Part shown: one piece after another, positions 24,653 to 32,483 of the stretch | Numbering within the stretch: position 1 is the first letter of the stretch | How the letters are laid out: every line of letters begins with the position of its first letter | Assembly: GCA_019417465.1 (NCBI GenBank) | Contig: DXVF01000015.1 | Coordinates: 1 to 41,530 of the forward strand | Direction of reading: 5' to 3' | DNA length: 41,530 bases | Source: Clostridiales bacterium | GTDB lineage: Bacteria > Bacillota > Clostridia > TANB77 > CAG-508 | Translations under genes and position numbers: made by a program | The notes under the pieces: generated by a model | Seen by the model: the letters and a program-made list of their open reading frames with translations, nothing else | What the model was told of the DNA's origin: nothing | Databases searched by the model: none

Positions 24653-25582
24653 ATGAATAGTATTAAAATTATAGCAAATGGAGCATATTTTCCAAAACGA
24701 AAAGTAAATAATAAAGAATTAGCTAATAAATATAATATTACAGAAGAATATATTTATAAAAGAACAGGGATAGAGAATCGTTTTTTTGCTAATGATGAGA
24801 CAATTGAAGAAGTTGCAATAAAAGCTTCAAAGCAAGCTATAGAAAATTATAATATCGATAAACAAACAATAGATATGATTATTGTAGCAACAACTTCTAG
24901 TGATAAAATTATGCCAGGTATATCATTTTATATTCAAAAAGAACTAGATGTTAAAAATTGTATTTGTCTAGATATACTTGCAGGATGTGCTGGATATATA
25001 AGTAGTTTAGATATTGCGAGAAATTATATAGCAATAGGAAAAGTAAATAGAGTGTTAATAGTTGGTGTAGATGTTTTATCTAATATAATAGATGAAAACG
25101 ATATGGGAACTGCAATTATTTTATCTGATGGAGCTGGAGCAACAATAATTGAGAAATCAGATGTAGAGAAAAAATATGAATCTTATATAGAAAGTAAAGG
25201 ACAAGATGGAGATATTTTAGTATATAATTCAAATAATAAAATAAAGATGGATGGAACAAAAGTATATAAATATGCTGTTAAAGAAGCAGTGAAGAATATT
25301 AGTAAATTATTACAAATTAGTGGAGAAAACATAGAAGACATAAAGTATATAATTCCACATCAATCAAATCAAAAAATCATTAATTCTATTCTTGCAAGAT
25401 TGCAAATTGAAAATGACAAGATATATAATAACATCAAAAATGTAGGAAATACATTTTGTGCAAGTATACCAATTGTACTTGGAGAATTATTAGAGAAAAA
25501 TAAATTATTAGCAAGTGATAAAATAATATTATTAGGCTATGGTGGAGGATTAAATACTGGAAGTATATTATTAGAAATTTAA
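24653..25582 (+). CDS. fabH: Beta-ketoacyl-ACP synthase III
   Basis: FabH starts fatty-acid synthesis by condensing acetyl-CoA with malonyl-ACP. The thiolase-fold protein of 309 residues shows the catalytic triad: Cys in LDILAGCAGYISS, His in IIPHQSNQKII and Asn in VGNTFCASIP. YIYKRTGIENR near the start and GYGGGLNTGSILLE at the end are family hallmarks. The ATG at 24653 is preferred over a GTG two codons earlier, with AAGGGGTG upstream. It heads the fab-acc cluster. GNTFCASIP carries a Cys where Ala or Ser is more common. Confidence 0.93.
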   Translation: MNSIKIIANGAYFPKRKVNNKELANKYNITEEYIYKRTGIENRFFANDETIEEVAIKASKQAIENYNIDKQTIDMIIVATTSSDKIMPGISFYIQKELDVKNCICLDILAGCAGYISSLDIARNYIAIGKVNRVLIVGVDVLSNIIDENDMGTAIILSDGAGATIIEKSDVEKKYESYIESKGQDGDILVYNSNNKIKMDGTKVYKYAVKEAVKNISKLLQISGENIEDIKYIIPHQSNQKIINSILARLQIENDKIYNNIKNVGNTFCASIPIVLGELLEKNKLLASDKIILLGYGGGLNTGSILLEI

Positions 25583-25633
25583 TAATATAGGAAGAATTGG
25601 TATTTGAATAATAAAAATTATGGAGGTAATATA

Positions 25634-26572
25634 ATGAAAACAGCTTTTTTATTCCCAGGGCAAGGAGCTCAATTTGTAGGAATGGGAAAAGATATATGTG
25701 AAAAATATGAAGAGGCAAATAAAATCTATGAACAAGCGAGTAAGATTTTAGAGATGGATATTAAGAAAATGTGTTTTGAAGGAACAGAAGAAGAACTTAA
25801 TAAAACACAAAATACACAAATTGGAATTGCTGTTACAAGTTTAGCTATACTAGAAGTTTTAAAATCTAGAGGGATTAGAGCAGATGCTTCTGTGGGATTA
25901 AGTTTAGGAGAATATGTTGCATTAATTTATTCTGGATATATTAGTTTTGAAGAAGGAATGAAACTTTTAGAAAGAAGAGGGTTCTATATGGGAAACTATC
26001 TTCCAGAAGGTAATTTTGAAATGGCGGCAGTCATTGGAGTAGATAGTTCTGCAATAGAGAAAGTTTGTGAAAAAATAAGAGAAGATGGCAAATTTGTTGT
26101 ACCAGCGAATTATAATTATTCAGATCAAACTGTAATTTCTGGAGAATCTGAAGGAATAGAAAAAGCTATAGTAGAGTTAAATAACTTAAATGCAAAAAGA
26201 GTTATTAAATTAAAAACTAGTGGTCCTTTTCATACAGAGAAGTTGAATAAGGCAAAAGAGTTATTTTCTAGAGAATTAGAAAATGTGCATTTTAGTATAA
26301 ATGAAAATAAAGTAATAAAAAATATCGATGGCGAATTTTACTGTAAAAATGATAGTGCTAAAGATATTTTGGCAAATCATATTGTGAGTCCTGTGAGATT
26401 TGATAGAGCAATTAAAAAAATGAAAACTGAGAAAATAGATACATATGTAGAGATTGGACCTGGTAAGGCTCTTTCAGGTTTTGTGAAAAAAGAATTAAAA
26501 GGTGAAGAAATAAAAGTATATGCTATAAGTGATGTAAAGTCTTTGGAGGAATTTTTGGAGTCTGTTAATTAA
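25634..26572 (+). CDS. fabD: Malonyl-CoA:ACP transacylase
   Basis: FabD moves malonyl groups from CoA to acyl carrier protein. The 312-residue protein has FLFPGQGAQFVGMGKDI at its N-terminus, the nucleophile in GLSLGEYVAL (Ser; the usual GHSLGE has Leu in place of His), and the catalytic His in TSGPFHTEKL. The start at 25634 follows GGAGG. It comes 51 bases after fabH, with no acpP or enoyl reductase gene between. Confidence 0.93.
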   Translation: MKTAFLFPGQGAQFVGMGKDICEKYEEANKIYEQASKILEMDIKKMCFEGTEEELNKTQNTQIGIAVTSLAILEVLKSRGIRADASVGLSLGEYVALIYSGYISFEEGMKLLERRGFYMGNYLPEGNFEMAAVIGVDSSAIEKVCEKIREDGKFVVPANYNYSDQTVISGESEGIEKAIVELNNLNAKRVIKLKTSGPFHTEKLNKAKELFSRELENVHFSINENKVIKNIDGEFYCKNDSAKDILANHIVSPVRFDRAIKKMKTEKIDTYVEIGPGKALSGFVKKELKGEEIKVYAISDVKSLEEFLESVN

Positions 26573-26730
26573 TGACGATTTTATTATATATGAATAAAGT
26601 ATTTACTTATTTGAGGAGATTAATTAGTTAATAGTAAGAATTTTTTAAAAAAATTTGCATATTTAAGATGAATTGTGATATAACTTGTATAATTTAAAGA
26701 TAATAATCTAAATGAAGGGATTGAAAATAG

Positions 26731-27471
26731 ATGGATAAAAAAGTAGCGTTTATTACAGGCGGTTCAAGAGGAATAGGAAAGGAAATTGCTAAAAAATTTG
26801 CTAAAAATGGATATAATTTAGTTATTAATTATGTTTCAGAAAAAACAGATGTAGTGAAATTGGGGAGTGAATTAAATCAAAATGGTAGTGTAGAAGTTTT
26901 GTGCGTAAAAGGTGATGTTACAGATTTTGCTATATGTGAAGAAATGGTAAAAAAAGCAGTAGAAAAGTTTGGAAAAATAGATGTTTTAATAAATAATGCT
27001 GGTATAACTAAAGATAATTTGTTAATGAGAATGAAAGAGGAAGATTTTGATAAAGTTATAAATGTTAATTTAAAAGGAACTTTTAATATGACTAAAAATG
27101 TTATTAGTTATATGATGAAGCAAAGAAATGGCAAAATTGTAAATATATCGTCTGTAGTAGGTGTTAGTGGAAATAGCGGGCAAGCAAATTATGCGGCATC
27201 AAAAGCTGGTGTTATAGGATTTACAAAAAGTGTAGCTAAAGAGCTTGCAAGTAGAAATATTTTGGCAAATGCTGTTGCACCTGGATTTATTGAAACAGAT
27301 ATGACAGATGTTTTATCAGATTCAGTAAAAGAATCTATTCATGCACAAATTCCACTTAAGAAAATGGGAAAAGCAGAAGAAGTGGCAAATGCTGTATATT
27401 TCTTAGGCTCAGAAGAAAATACATATATAACAGGCCAAGTTTTAAATGTAGATGGTGGAATGATTATGTAG
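26731..27471 (+). CDS. fabG: 3-oxoacyl-ACP reductase
   Basis: FabG reduces 3-ketoacyl-ACP with NADPH. The 246-residue short-chain dehydrogenase has the nucleotide motif TGGSRGIGK, NNAG, the catalytic Ser in NISSVVGVSG, YAASK for Tyr and Lys, and VAPGFIETDM. Length is typical. It is separated from fabD by 158 bases that contain possible promoter elements but no gene. Confidence 0.94.
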   Translation: MDKKVAFITGGSRGIGKEIAKKFAKNGYNLVINYVSEKTDVVKLGSELNQNGSVEVLCVKGDVTDFAICEEMVKKAVEKFGKIDVLINNAGITKDNLLMRMKEEDFDKVINVNLKGTFNMTKNVISYMMKQRNGKIVNISSVVGVSGNSGQANYAASKAGVIGFTKSVAKELASRNILANAVAPGFIETDMTDVLSDSVKESIHAQIPLKKMGKAEEVANAVYFLGSEENTYITGQVLNVDGGMIM

Positions 27472-27503
27472 TATAAAAATATAATATATGGAGGTTATTT
27501 TAT

Positions 27504-27965
27504 ATGAATTATGATGAGATAAAAAAATTGATGGATGATATGGGAGAGGCTAAAATAGACGAAATAAATATTGAATTTCCTGATGGATTAAAAATAAGCA
27601 TGAAGAAAAATGAGACAGTCGTAAAAGAAGTTGTAAAAGATTTAAATCAAACAATGCCTAAAGTAAATATCAATGCAGTTGCTTGCGAAGAAGTAAAAAA
27701 TGTGCAAAATGATTGTAATAAAGAAGAAAATTATAAATTAGTTAAATCTCCAATGGTGGGTACTTATTATAGTAAGCCATCTCCAAAAGCAGAACCTTTT
27801 GTTAAAATAGGAGACAAAGTAAAAAAAGGTGATATACTTTGTATAGTTGAGGCTATGAAATTAATGAATGAAATAGAATCAGAATTTGATGGAGAAGTAG
27901 TAGAAATTTTAGTTAAGGATGAAGAAATGGTAGAATATGGACAGGTGCTAATTAAAATTAAATAA
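27504..27965 (+). CDS. accB: Biotin carboxyl carrier protein of acetyl-CoA carboxylase
   Basis: AccB carries the biotin that shuttles CO2 between AccC and AccAD. The 153-residue protein ends in a biotinyl domain (VKSPMVGTYYSKPSPKAEPF, then CIVEAMKLMNEIESEFDGEV); the Lys in EAMKLMN is biotinylated. The N-terminal helix and charged linker are normal for Firmicutes. GGAGG precedes the start. Confidence 0.93.
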   Translation: MNYDEIKKLMDDMGEAKIDEINIEFPDGLKISMKKNETVVKEVVKDLNQTMPKVNINAVACEEVKNVQNDCNKEENYKLVKSPMVGTYYSKPSPKAEPFVKIGDKVKKGDILCIVEAMKLMNEIESEFDGEVVEILVKDEEMVEYGQVLIKIK

Positions 27966-27985
27966 ATATGGAGGCAAGAAAAAAT

Positions 27986-28408
27986 ATGTTAGATATTAAT
28001 CAAATTATGGAAATAATACCTCAAAGAAGTCCTTTCTTAATGATAGATAGAGTAGAAGATTATGTTCCAGGAGAAAGTGCAGTAGCTTATAAAAATGTGT
28101 GTATTAATGAACTTTATTTTCAAGGACATTTTCCAGGTCAGCCAATTATGCCAGGAGTGTTAATTGTAGAAGCAATGGCTCAAACTGGTGCGGTTGCTAT
28201 TTTATCATTAGAAGAAAATAAAGGAAGAAATGCTTTGTTTGGTGGAATGGATAAATTAAGATTTAAAAAACAGGTTGTACCTGGAGATGTTTTAAAGTTA
28301 GAAGTTAAAATTATAAAAAGAAAAGGACCAATAGGTGTAGGAGAGGCTGTTGCCACAGTAGATGGAAAGCTTGCTGCTAAAGGTGAATTGACTTTTGCTA
28401 TTGTATAA
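27986..28408 (+). CDS. fabZ: 3-hydroxyacyl-ACP dehydratase
   Basis: FabZ removes water from 3-hydroxyacyl-ACP. The 140-residue hot-dog protein has IIPQRSPFLMIDRV, the catalytic His in GHFPGQPIMPGVL and the Glu in IVEAMAQTGAV. The start at 27986 is preferred because GGAGGCAAG lies between it and an earlier in-frame ATG at 27968. A 108-base inverted repeat element separates it from accC. Confidence 0.93.
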   Translation: MLDINQIMEIIPQRSPFLMIDRVEDYVPGESAVAYKNVCINELYFQGHFPGQPIMPGVLIVEAMAQTGAVAILSLEENKGRNALFGGMDKLRFKKQVVPGDVLKLEVKIIKRKGPIGVGEAVATVDGKLAAKGELTFAIV

Positions 28409-28417
28409 TTAACGATT

Positions 28418-28525
28418 TGACCCATAGGTAGGCGGAGCTTTTGGGTCAAAACAAAAAACTTTTGAACAGAATAGAGTTAATAAATAGGACATTTTGACCC
28501 AAAAGCTCCGCCTACCTATGGGTCA
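28418..28525. repeat. Perfect 34-bp inverted repeat element in the fab operon
   Basis: Arms 28418-28451 and 28492-28525 are exact reverse complements around a 40-base AT-rich loop. Each arm also begins TGACCCA and ends with TGGGTCA plus AAAA, so four related heptamers alternate. The arms are much richer in G and C than the surroundings. It looks like a REP/REPIN-like or miniature mobile element, or an mRNA-stabilising hairpin. No target-site duplication is evident. Confidence 0.85.
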
Positions 28526-28558
28526 CCCTGAATAAAGTAGAGGAGAAGAGAAAAAAAG

Positions 28559-29902
28559 ATGTTAAAAAAAGTACTAATTGCTAATCGTGGAGAGATTGCA
28601 GTAAGAGTAATAAGAGCATGTCGTGAAATGGGAATTAGAACAGTTGCAGTATATTCAGAAATAGATAAAGATTCATTACATAGAAAAATGGCAGATGAAT
28701 CTGTTTGTATAGGACCTACCAAATCGGCTGTAAGTTATTTAAATGTAAAAAATATAATAGAAGCTGCTTGTTTAACAGGAGCTGATAGTATTCATCCAGG
28801 ATTTGGTTTCTTATCTGAGAGCAGTACATTTGCTAAAATGTGTGATGAAATAGGAATTAAATTTATAGGTCCATCTTATAAAATAATAGAACTAATGGGA
28901 AATAAGTCTATGGCAAAAGAAACGATGCAAAAAGCGGGAGTGCCAGTAGTACCAGGATCAGATGGATTAGTAAAAAATATTGATGAAGCAAAAAAAATAG
29001 GAAAGAAAATTGGTTATCCAATTATAATAAAAGCATCTGCTGGTGGTGGAGGAAAAGGAATAAGAGTTGCTTATTCAGAAGAAGAACTAATTAAATTCTT
29101 TGAAGTAGTAAAACAAGAAGCAAAAATATCATTTAATGATGATAGTATATATATAGAGAAATTTGTAGAAAATCCAAGACATGTAGAAATGCAAATATTA
29201 GCAGATGAATACGGAAATGTAGTGCATTTAGGAGAAAGAGATTGTTCTGTTCAAAGAAGAAATCAAAAAGTTTTAGAGGAAACACCATCAGGAGTTATTT
29301 CAGATGCTTTAAGAAAAAAGATGGGAGAAGTAGCTGTAAATGCTGCTAAAAAAATAGGATATTCGAATGCTGGAACTATAGAGTTTTTGGTTGATAAAAA
29401 TAAAAATTTCTATTTTATGGAGATGAATACAAGAATTCAGGTAGAACATCCAGTAACAGAAATGGTTACAGGAATTGATATTGTTAAAGAACAAATTAAG
29501 ATAGCTTCTGGGGAGAAGATGCCTCTAAAACAAAAAGATATTATTTTTAAAGGTCATAGTATGGAATGCAGAATTAATGCAGAAAATCCTAGTAAGAATT
29601 TTATGCCTTGTCCTGGTAAAATAACAGGACTTCATATTCCAGGTGGAAATGGTATAAGAGTAGATACAGCGATTTATTCAGATTATAAAGTACCACAAAC
29701 TTATGACTCTATGATTGCTAAAATTATAGTTTATGGAAGAGATAGAAATGAGTCGATTGCTAAAATGAAGAGTGCACTAGGAGAATTTATAGTAGAGGGT
29801 ATAGATACAAATATTGACTTTTTATATAGTATTTTAGAAAACGAAAATTTTATTAAAAATAATTATGATACATCTTTTATAAAAAAAGAGTTTGGTTTTT
29901 AA
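28559..29902 (+). CDS. accC: Acetyl-CoA carboxylase biotin carboxylase subunit
   Basis: AccC carboxylates biotin on AccB using ATP and bicarbonate. The 447-residue ATP-grasp enzyme begins KKVLIANRGEIAVRVIRACR and has the ATP-binding KASAGGGGKGIRV, HLGERDCSVQRRNQK, and FMEMNTRIQVEHPVTE. Full length, no interruption. CGT arginine codons occur (NRGEIA, CREMG), showing that other CGN codons are used normally. Confidence 0.95.
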   Translation: MLKKVLIANRGEIAVRVIRACREMGIRTVAVYSEIDKDSLHRKMADESVCIGPTKSAVSYLNVKNIIEAACLTGADSIHPGFGFLSESSTFAKMCDEIGIKFIGPSYKIIELMGNKSMAKETMQKAGVPVVPGSDGLVKNIDEAKKIGKKIGYPIIIKASAGGGGKGIRVAYSEEELIKFFEVVKQEAKISFNDDSIYIEKFVENPRHVEMQILADEYGNVVHLGERDCSVQRRNQKVLEETPSGVISDALRKKMGEVAVNAAKKIGYSNAGTIEFLVDKNKNFYFMEMNTRIQVEHPVTEMVTGIDIVKEQIKIASGEKMPLKQKDIIFKGHSMECRINAENPSKNFMPCPGKITGLHIPGGNGIRVDTAIYSDYKVPQTYDSMIAKIIVYGRDRNESIAKMKSALGEFIVEGIDTNIDFLYSILENENFIKNNYDTSFIKKEFGF

Positions 29903-29990
29903 GATATAAAAATAGTGATTGGGTAAGATTATTATAAATAAAAGTTTATTGGCTATAAATAGAAAATAATATATACAAAAAGGTGAGTAT

Positions 29991-30837
29991 ATGATTGTAG
30001 ATAAAATTAAAAAAATTAATCAAACAGAAGAGGAAAATACAAAGAATATAAAAGCATCTGATATGTTAATTGGTAAATGGGTTAAATGTGATGCTTGTAA
30101 GGAAATTTTATATAAGGAAGAAGTGCATAAAAACTACAGTGTGTGCCCTAATTGTGGAAAACATTTTAGATTGTCTGCTAGACGTAGAATTTCTCGGGAT
30201 AATAGATGAAGGAACTTTTGTAGAAATGTATGAAGATATGGAAACAAGAAATCCATTAAACTTTGAAGGATATACTAGAAAGATAGAAGCTTTGAAAGAA
30301 AAGACACACATAAAAGAAGCAGTTACTACAGGTTTCGGAGAAATTAATGGAGAAAAAGTAGTAATAGCTGTTATGGATGGAAATTTTATGATGGGTAGTA
30401 TGGGAAGCGTAGTAGGTGAAAAGATAACCTCGAGCATAGAACAAGCTATAGAAAATAAGCTTCCATTTATAATGTTTTGTGTTTCTGGTGGAGCTAGAAT
30501 GCAAGAAGGAATTATTTCTTTAATGCAAATGGCTAAAACTTCAGCAGCTTTAGCGAAACTTGATGAAGTAGGACTTTTATACATATCTGTGTTAACAGAT
30601 CCAACAACAGGTGGAGTTACAGCAAGTTTTGCAAGTTTAGGAGATATTATTTTAGCAGAGCCAAATGCTTTGATTGGTTTCGCAGGTCCAAGAGTAATTG
30701 AACAAACAATCAAACAAAAATTACCTGAAGGTTTTCAAAAGTCAGAGTTTTTATTAGAACATGGATTCATCGATAAAATTGTGGAAAGAAAAGATATGAA
30801 AGATACATTATATAAAATTTTGAAATTGCATCATTAG
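29991..30837 (+). CDS. accD: Acetyl-CoA carboxylase beta subunit (+1 shift at CGG)
   Basis: AccD and AccA transfer CO2 from biotin to acetyl-CoA. The N-terminal zinc ribbon is CDAC near residue 34 and CPNC near residue 53, followed by HFRLSARRRIS. At 30195-30197 TCT-CGG is then read Ser-(C)-Gly and the next frame continues GIIDEGTFVEMYEDMETRNP, exactly where family members have the (L/I)(L/I)DEGSF stretch, and on through the carboxyltransferase core (FCVSGGARMQEGI, DPTTGGVTASFA, GFAGPRVIEQT). Total 281 residues, normal. Without the shift there would be a 72-residue stub and an essential enzyme would be missing from an otherwise complete acc set. No start with a ribosome site is seen for the second part. 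Confidence 0.95.
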
Positions 30838-31000
30838 ATGTTAGTTTGGGGAAGGTATAATATTAACATATTTAAGAAATATATGAATAATTAGTTTATA
30901 ATTTAGAAATTTTTATAACGGTTTAGTTTATCTAAAACTAGGGAATATTTTTTATTTTTTAAAATGCATAATTGCATTAGCAAAAAGGAGGAAGCAAAAA

Positions 31001-31798
31001 ATGGGGTCAAAAAAACTTACTGCATGGGATAGAGTAGTGCTTGCAAGAAAAGCAGATAGACCAAAATCATTAGATTATATTAATTTAATATGTGATGAAT
31101 TTATCGAACTACATGGAGATAGATTGTTTTCTGATGATAAGTCAATAATAACAGGTATTGGAAGAATCGACAAATATGTAGTTACTTTAATTGGTCAACA
31201 AAAGGGAAAGACAACTAAAGAAAACATGGAGAGAAATTTTGGGATGACAAATCCAGAAGGATATAGAAAAGCTTTAAGAATAATGAAACAAGCAGAAAAG
31301 TTTAATAGACCAATTATAACATTTATAGATACACCAGGTGCTTATCCAGGGATTGGTGCAGAAGAAAGAGGGCAAGGTGAAGCAATTGCTAAAAATTTAT
31401 TAGAAATGTCTAGATTAAAGACTCCAATTATTTCTATTGTTATAGGAGAAGGTTCTAGTGGTGGTGCTTTAGGAATAGGTGTAGCAGATAAAATTATTAT
31501 GCTAGAAAATGCAGTATATTCTATATTATCACCAGAAGGATTTGCAAGTATTTTATATAAAGATGCAAGCAAAAATAAAGAAGCAGCAGAACATATGAAG
31601 ATTACAGCAAAAGATTTAAAAGATTTAGATATTATTGATGAAATTATAACTGAACCAGAAGGTGGAGTAGGAGAAAATGTAGAAGCTGTAAGCTTAAAAA
31701 TAAAAAAGTGTATTTTGGATAATATTAAGGAATTAGGAAAGATAGATAAAGAAAGCTTAGTAAACAATAGATATGAGAAGTTTAGAAAAATAAAATAG
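31001..31798 (+). CDS. accA: Acetyl-CoA carboxylase alpha subunit
   Basis: AccA is the partner of AccD. The 265-residue protein has AWDRVVLARKADRPKSLDYI, GDRLFSDDKSIITGIGRI, FIDTPGAYPGIGAEERGQGE and GEGSSGGALGIGVAD, all hallmarks. It follows accD after 163 bases that may hold a promoter. AAGGAGG precedes the ATG. The cluster ends in a strong terminator after it. Confidence 0.94.
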   Translation: MGSKKLTAWDRVVLARKADRPKSLDYINLICDEFIELHGDRLFSDDKSIITGIGRIDKYVVTLIGQQKGKTTKENMERNFGMTNPEGYRKALRIMKQAEKFNRPIITFIDTPGAYPGIGAEERGQGEAIAKNLLEMSRLKTPIISIVIGEGSSGGALGIGVADKIIMLENAVYSILSPEGFASILYKDASKNKEAAEHMKITAKDLKDLDIIDEIITEPEGGVGENVEAVSLKIKKCILDNIKELGKIDKESLVNNRYEKFRKIK

Positions 31799-31806
31799 AA
31801 AATATG

Positions 31807-31850
31807 AAAAGTAGTTATCTTATATGATGATTAAAGATAACTACTTTTTA
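31807..31850 (+). terminator. Terminator of the fab-acc cluster
   Basis: AAAAGTAGTTATCTT and AAGATAACTACTTTTT form a long perfect stem around about a dozen bases, with a T-run. Confidence 0.85.
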
Positions 31851-31938
31851 TTACTTTTTTTACCATATTACTAGACATTTTAACATTTTTAGCTTAAAAT
31901 ATAAGCATACTACAGAAGAGGAAGGAAATGAAGTAATT

Positions 31939-32472
31939 ATGATGAATATATGGCATGATATTTCAGAAACAAGAGTAAAAAAAGATGATTTTGTTGCAGT
32001 AATAGAAATACCAAAAGGATGCGGAGATAAATATGAATTAGATAAAGAAACAGGTATGCTTAAACTAGACCGTGTACTTTATACAGCTACACATTATCCA
32101 GCAAATTATGGATTTATTCCTAGAACATATGCAGGTGACCATGATCCTTTAGATGTTTTGGTAATATGCCAAGAAACTGTATATCCACTTACTTTAATTG
32201 AGTGTTATCCAATTGGAGTATTAAAGATGATAGATAGTGATGAGCAAGATGAAAAAATTATTGCAATAGCAAAAAATGATCCATACTTAAACTGTTATAA
32301 AGATATTTCAGAATTACCAAAACAGATATCTGATGAACTTATGCACTTCTTCGAAGTATATAAGCAATTAGAAGGCAAAAAAACGACTGTAGATAAGATG
32401 TATGGGAAAGAAGAAGCAGAGAGAATAATAGAAGAATCAATTAAAAATTATAAAGAAAAATTTAATAAATAA
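31939..32472 (+). CDS. ppa: Inorganic pyrophosphatase, family I
   Basis: Splits pyrophosphate made by biosynthetic reactions. The 177-residue protein has VIEIPKGCGDKYELDKE, YPANYGFIPRTYAGD and the metal-binding DHDPLDVLV, all typical of family I soluble enzymes. Two adjacent ATG codons are possible starts; GAAGGAAATG lies upstream. Confidence 0.93.
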   Translation: MMNIWHDISETRVKKDDFVAVIEIPKGCGDKYELDKETGMLKLDRVLYTATHYPANYGFIPRTYAGDHDPLDVLVICQETVYPLTLIECYPIGVLKMIDSDEQDEKIIAIAKNDPYLNCYKDISELPKQISDELMHFFEVYKQLEGKKTTVDKMYGKEEAERIIEESIKNYKEKFNK

Positions 32473-32483
32473 AGAGGATGTAT

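Noticed and set aside
7203..28525. CCTATGGGTCA shared by the phage structured RNA and the fab-operon inverted repeat
   Set aside because: Only 11 bases match and the surroundings are unrelated; in the RNA it is part of a small ACCC/GGGT hairpin. Probably chance.
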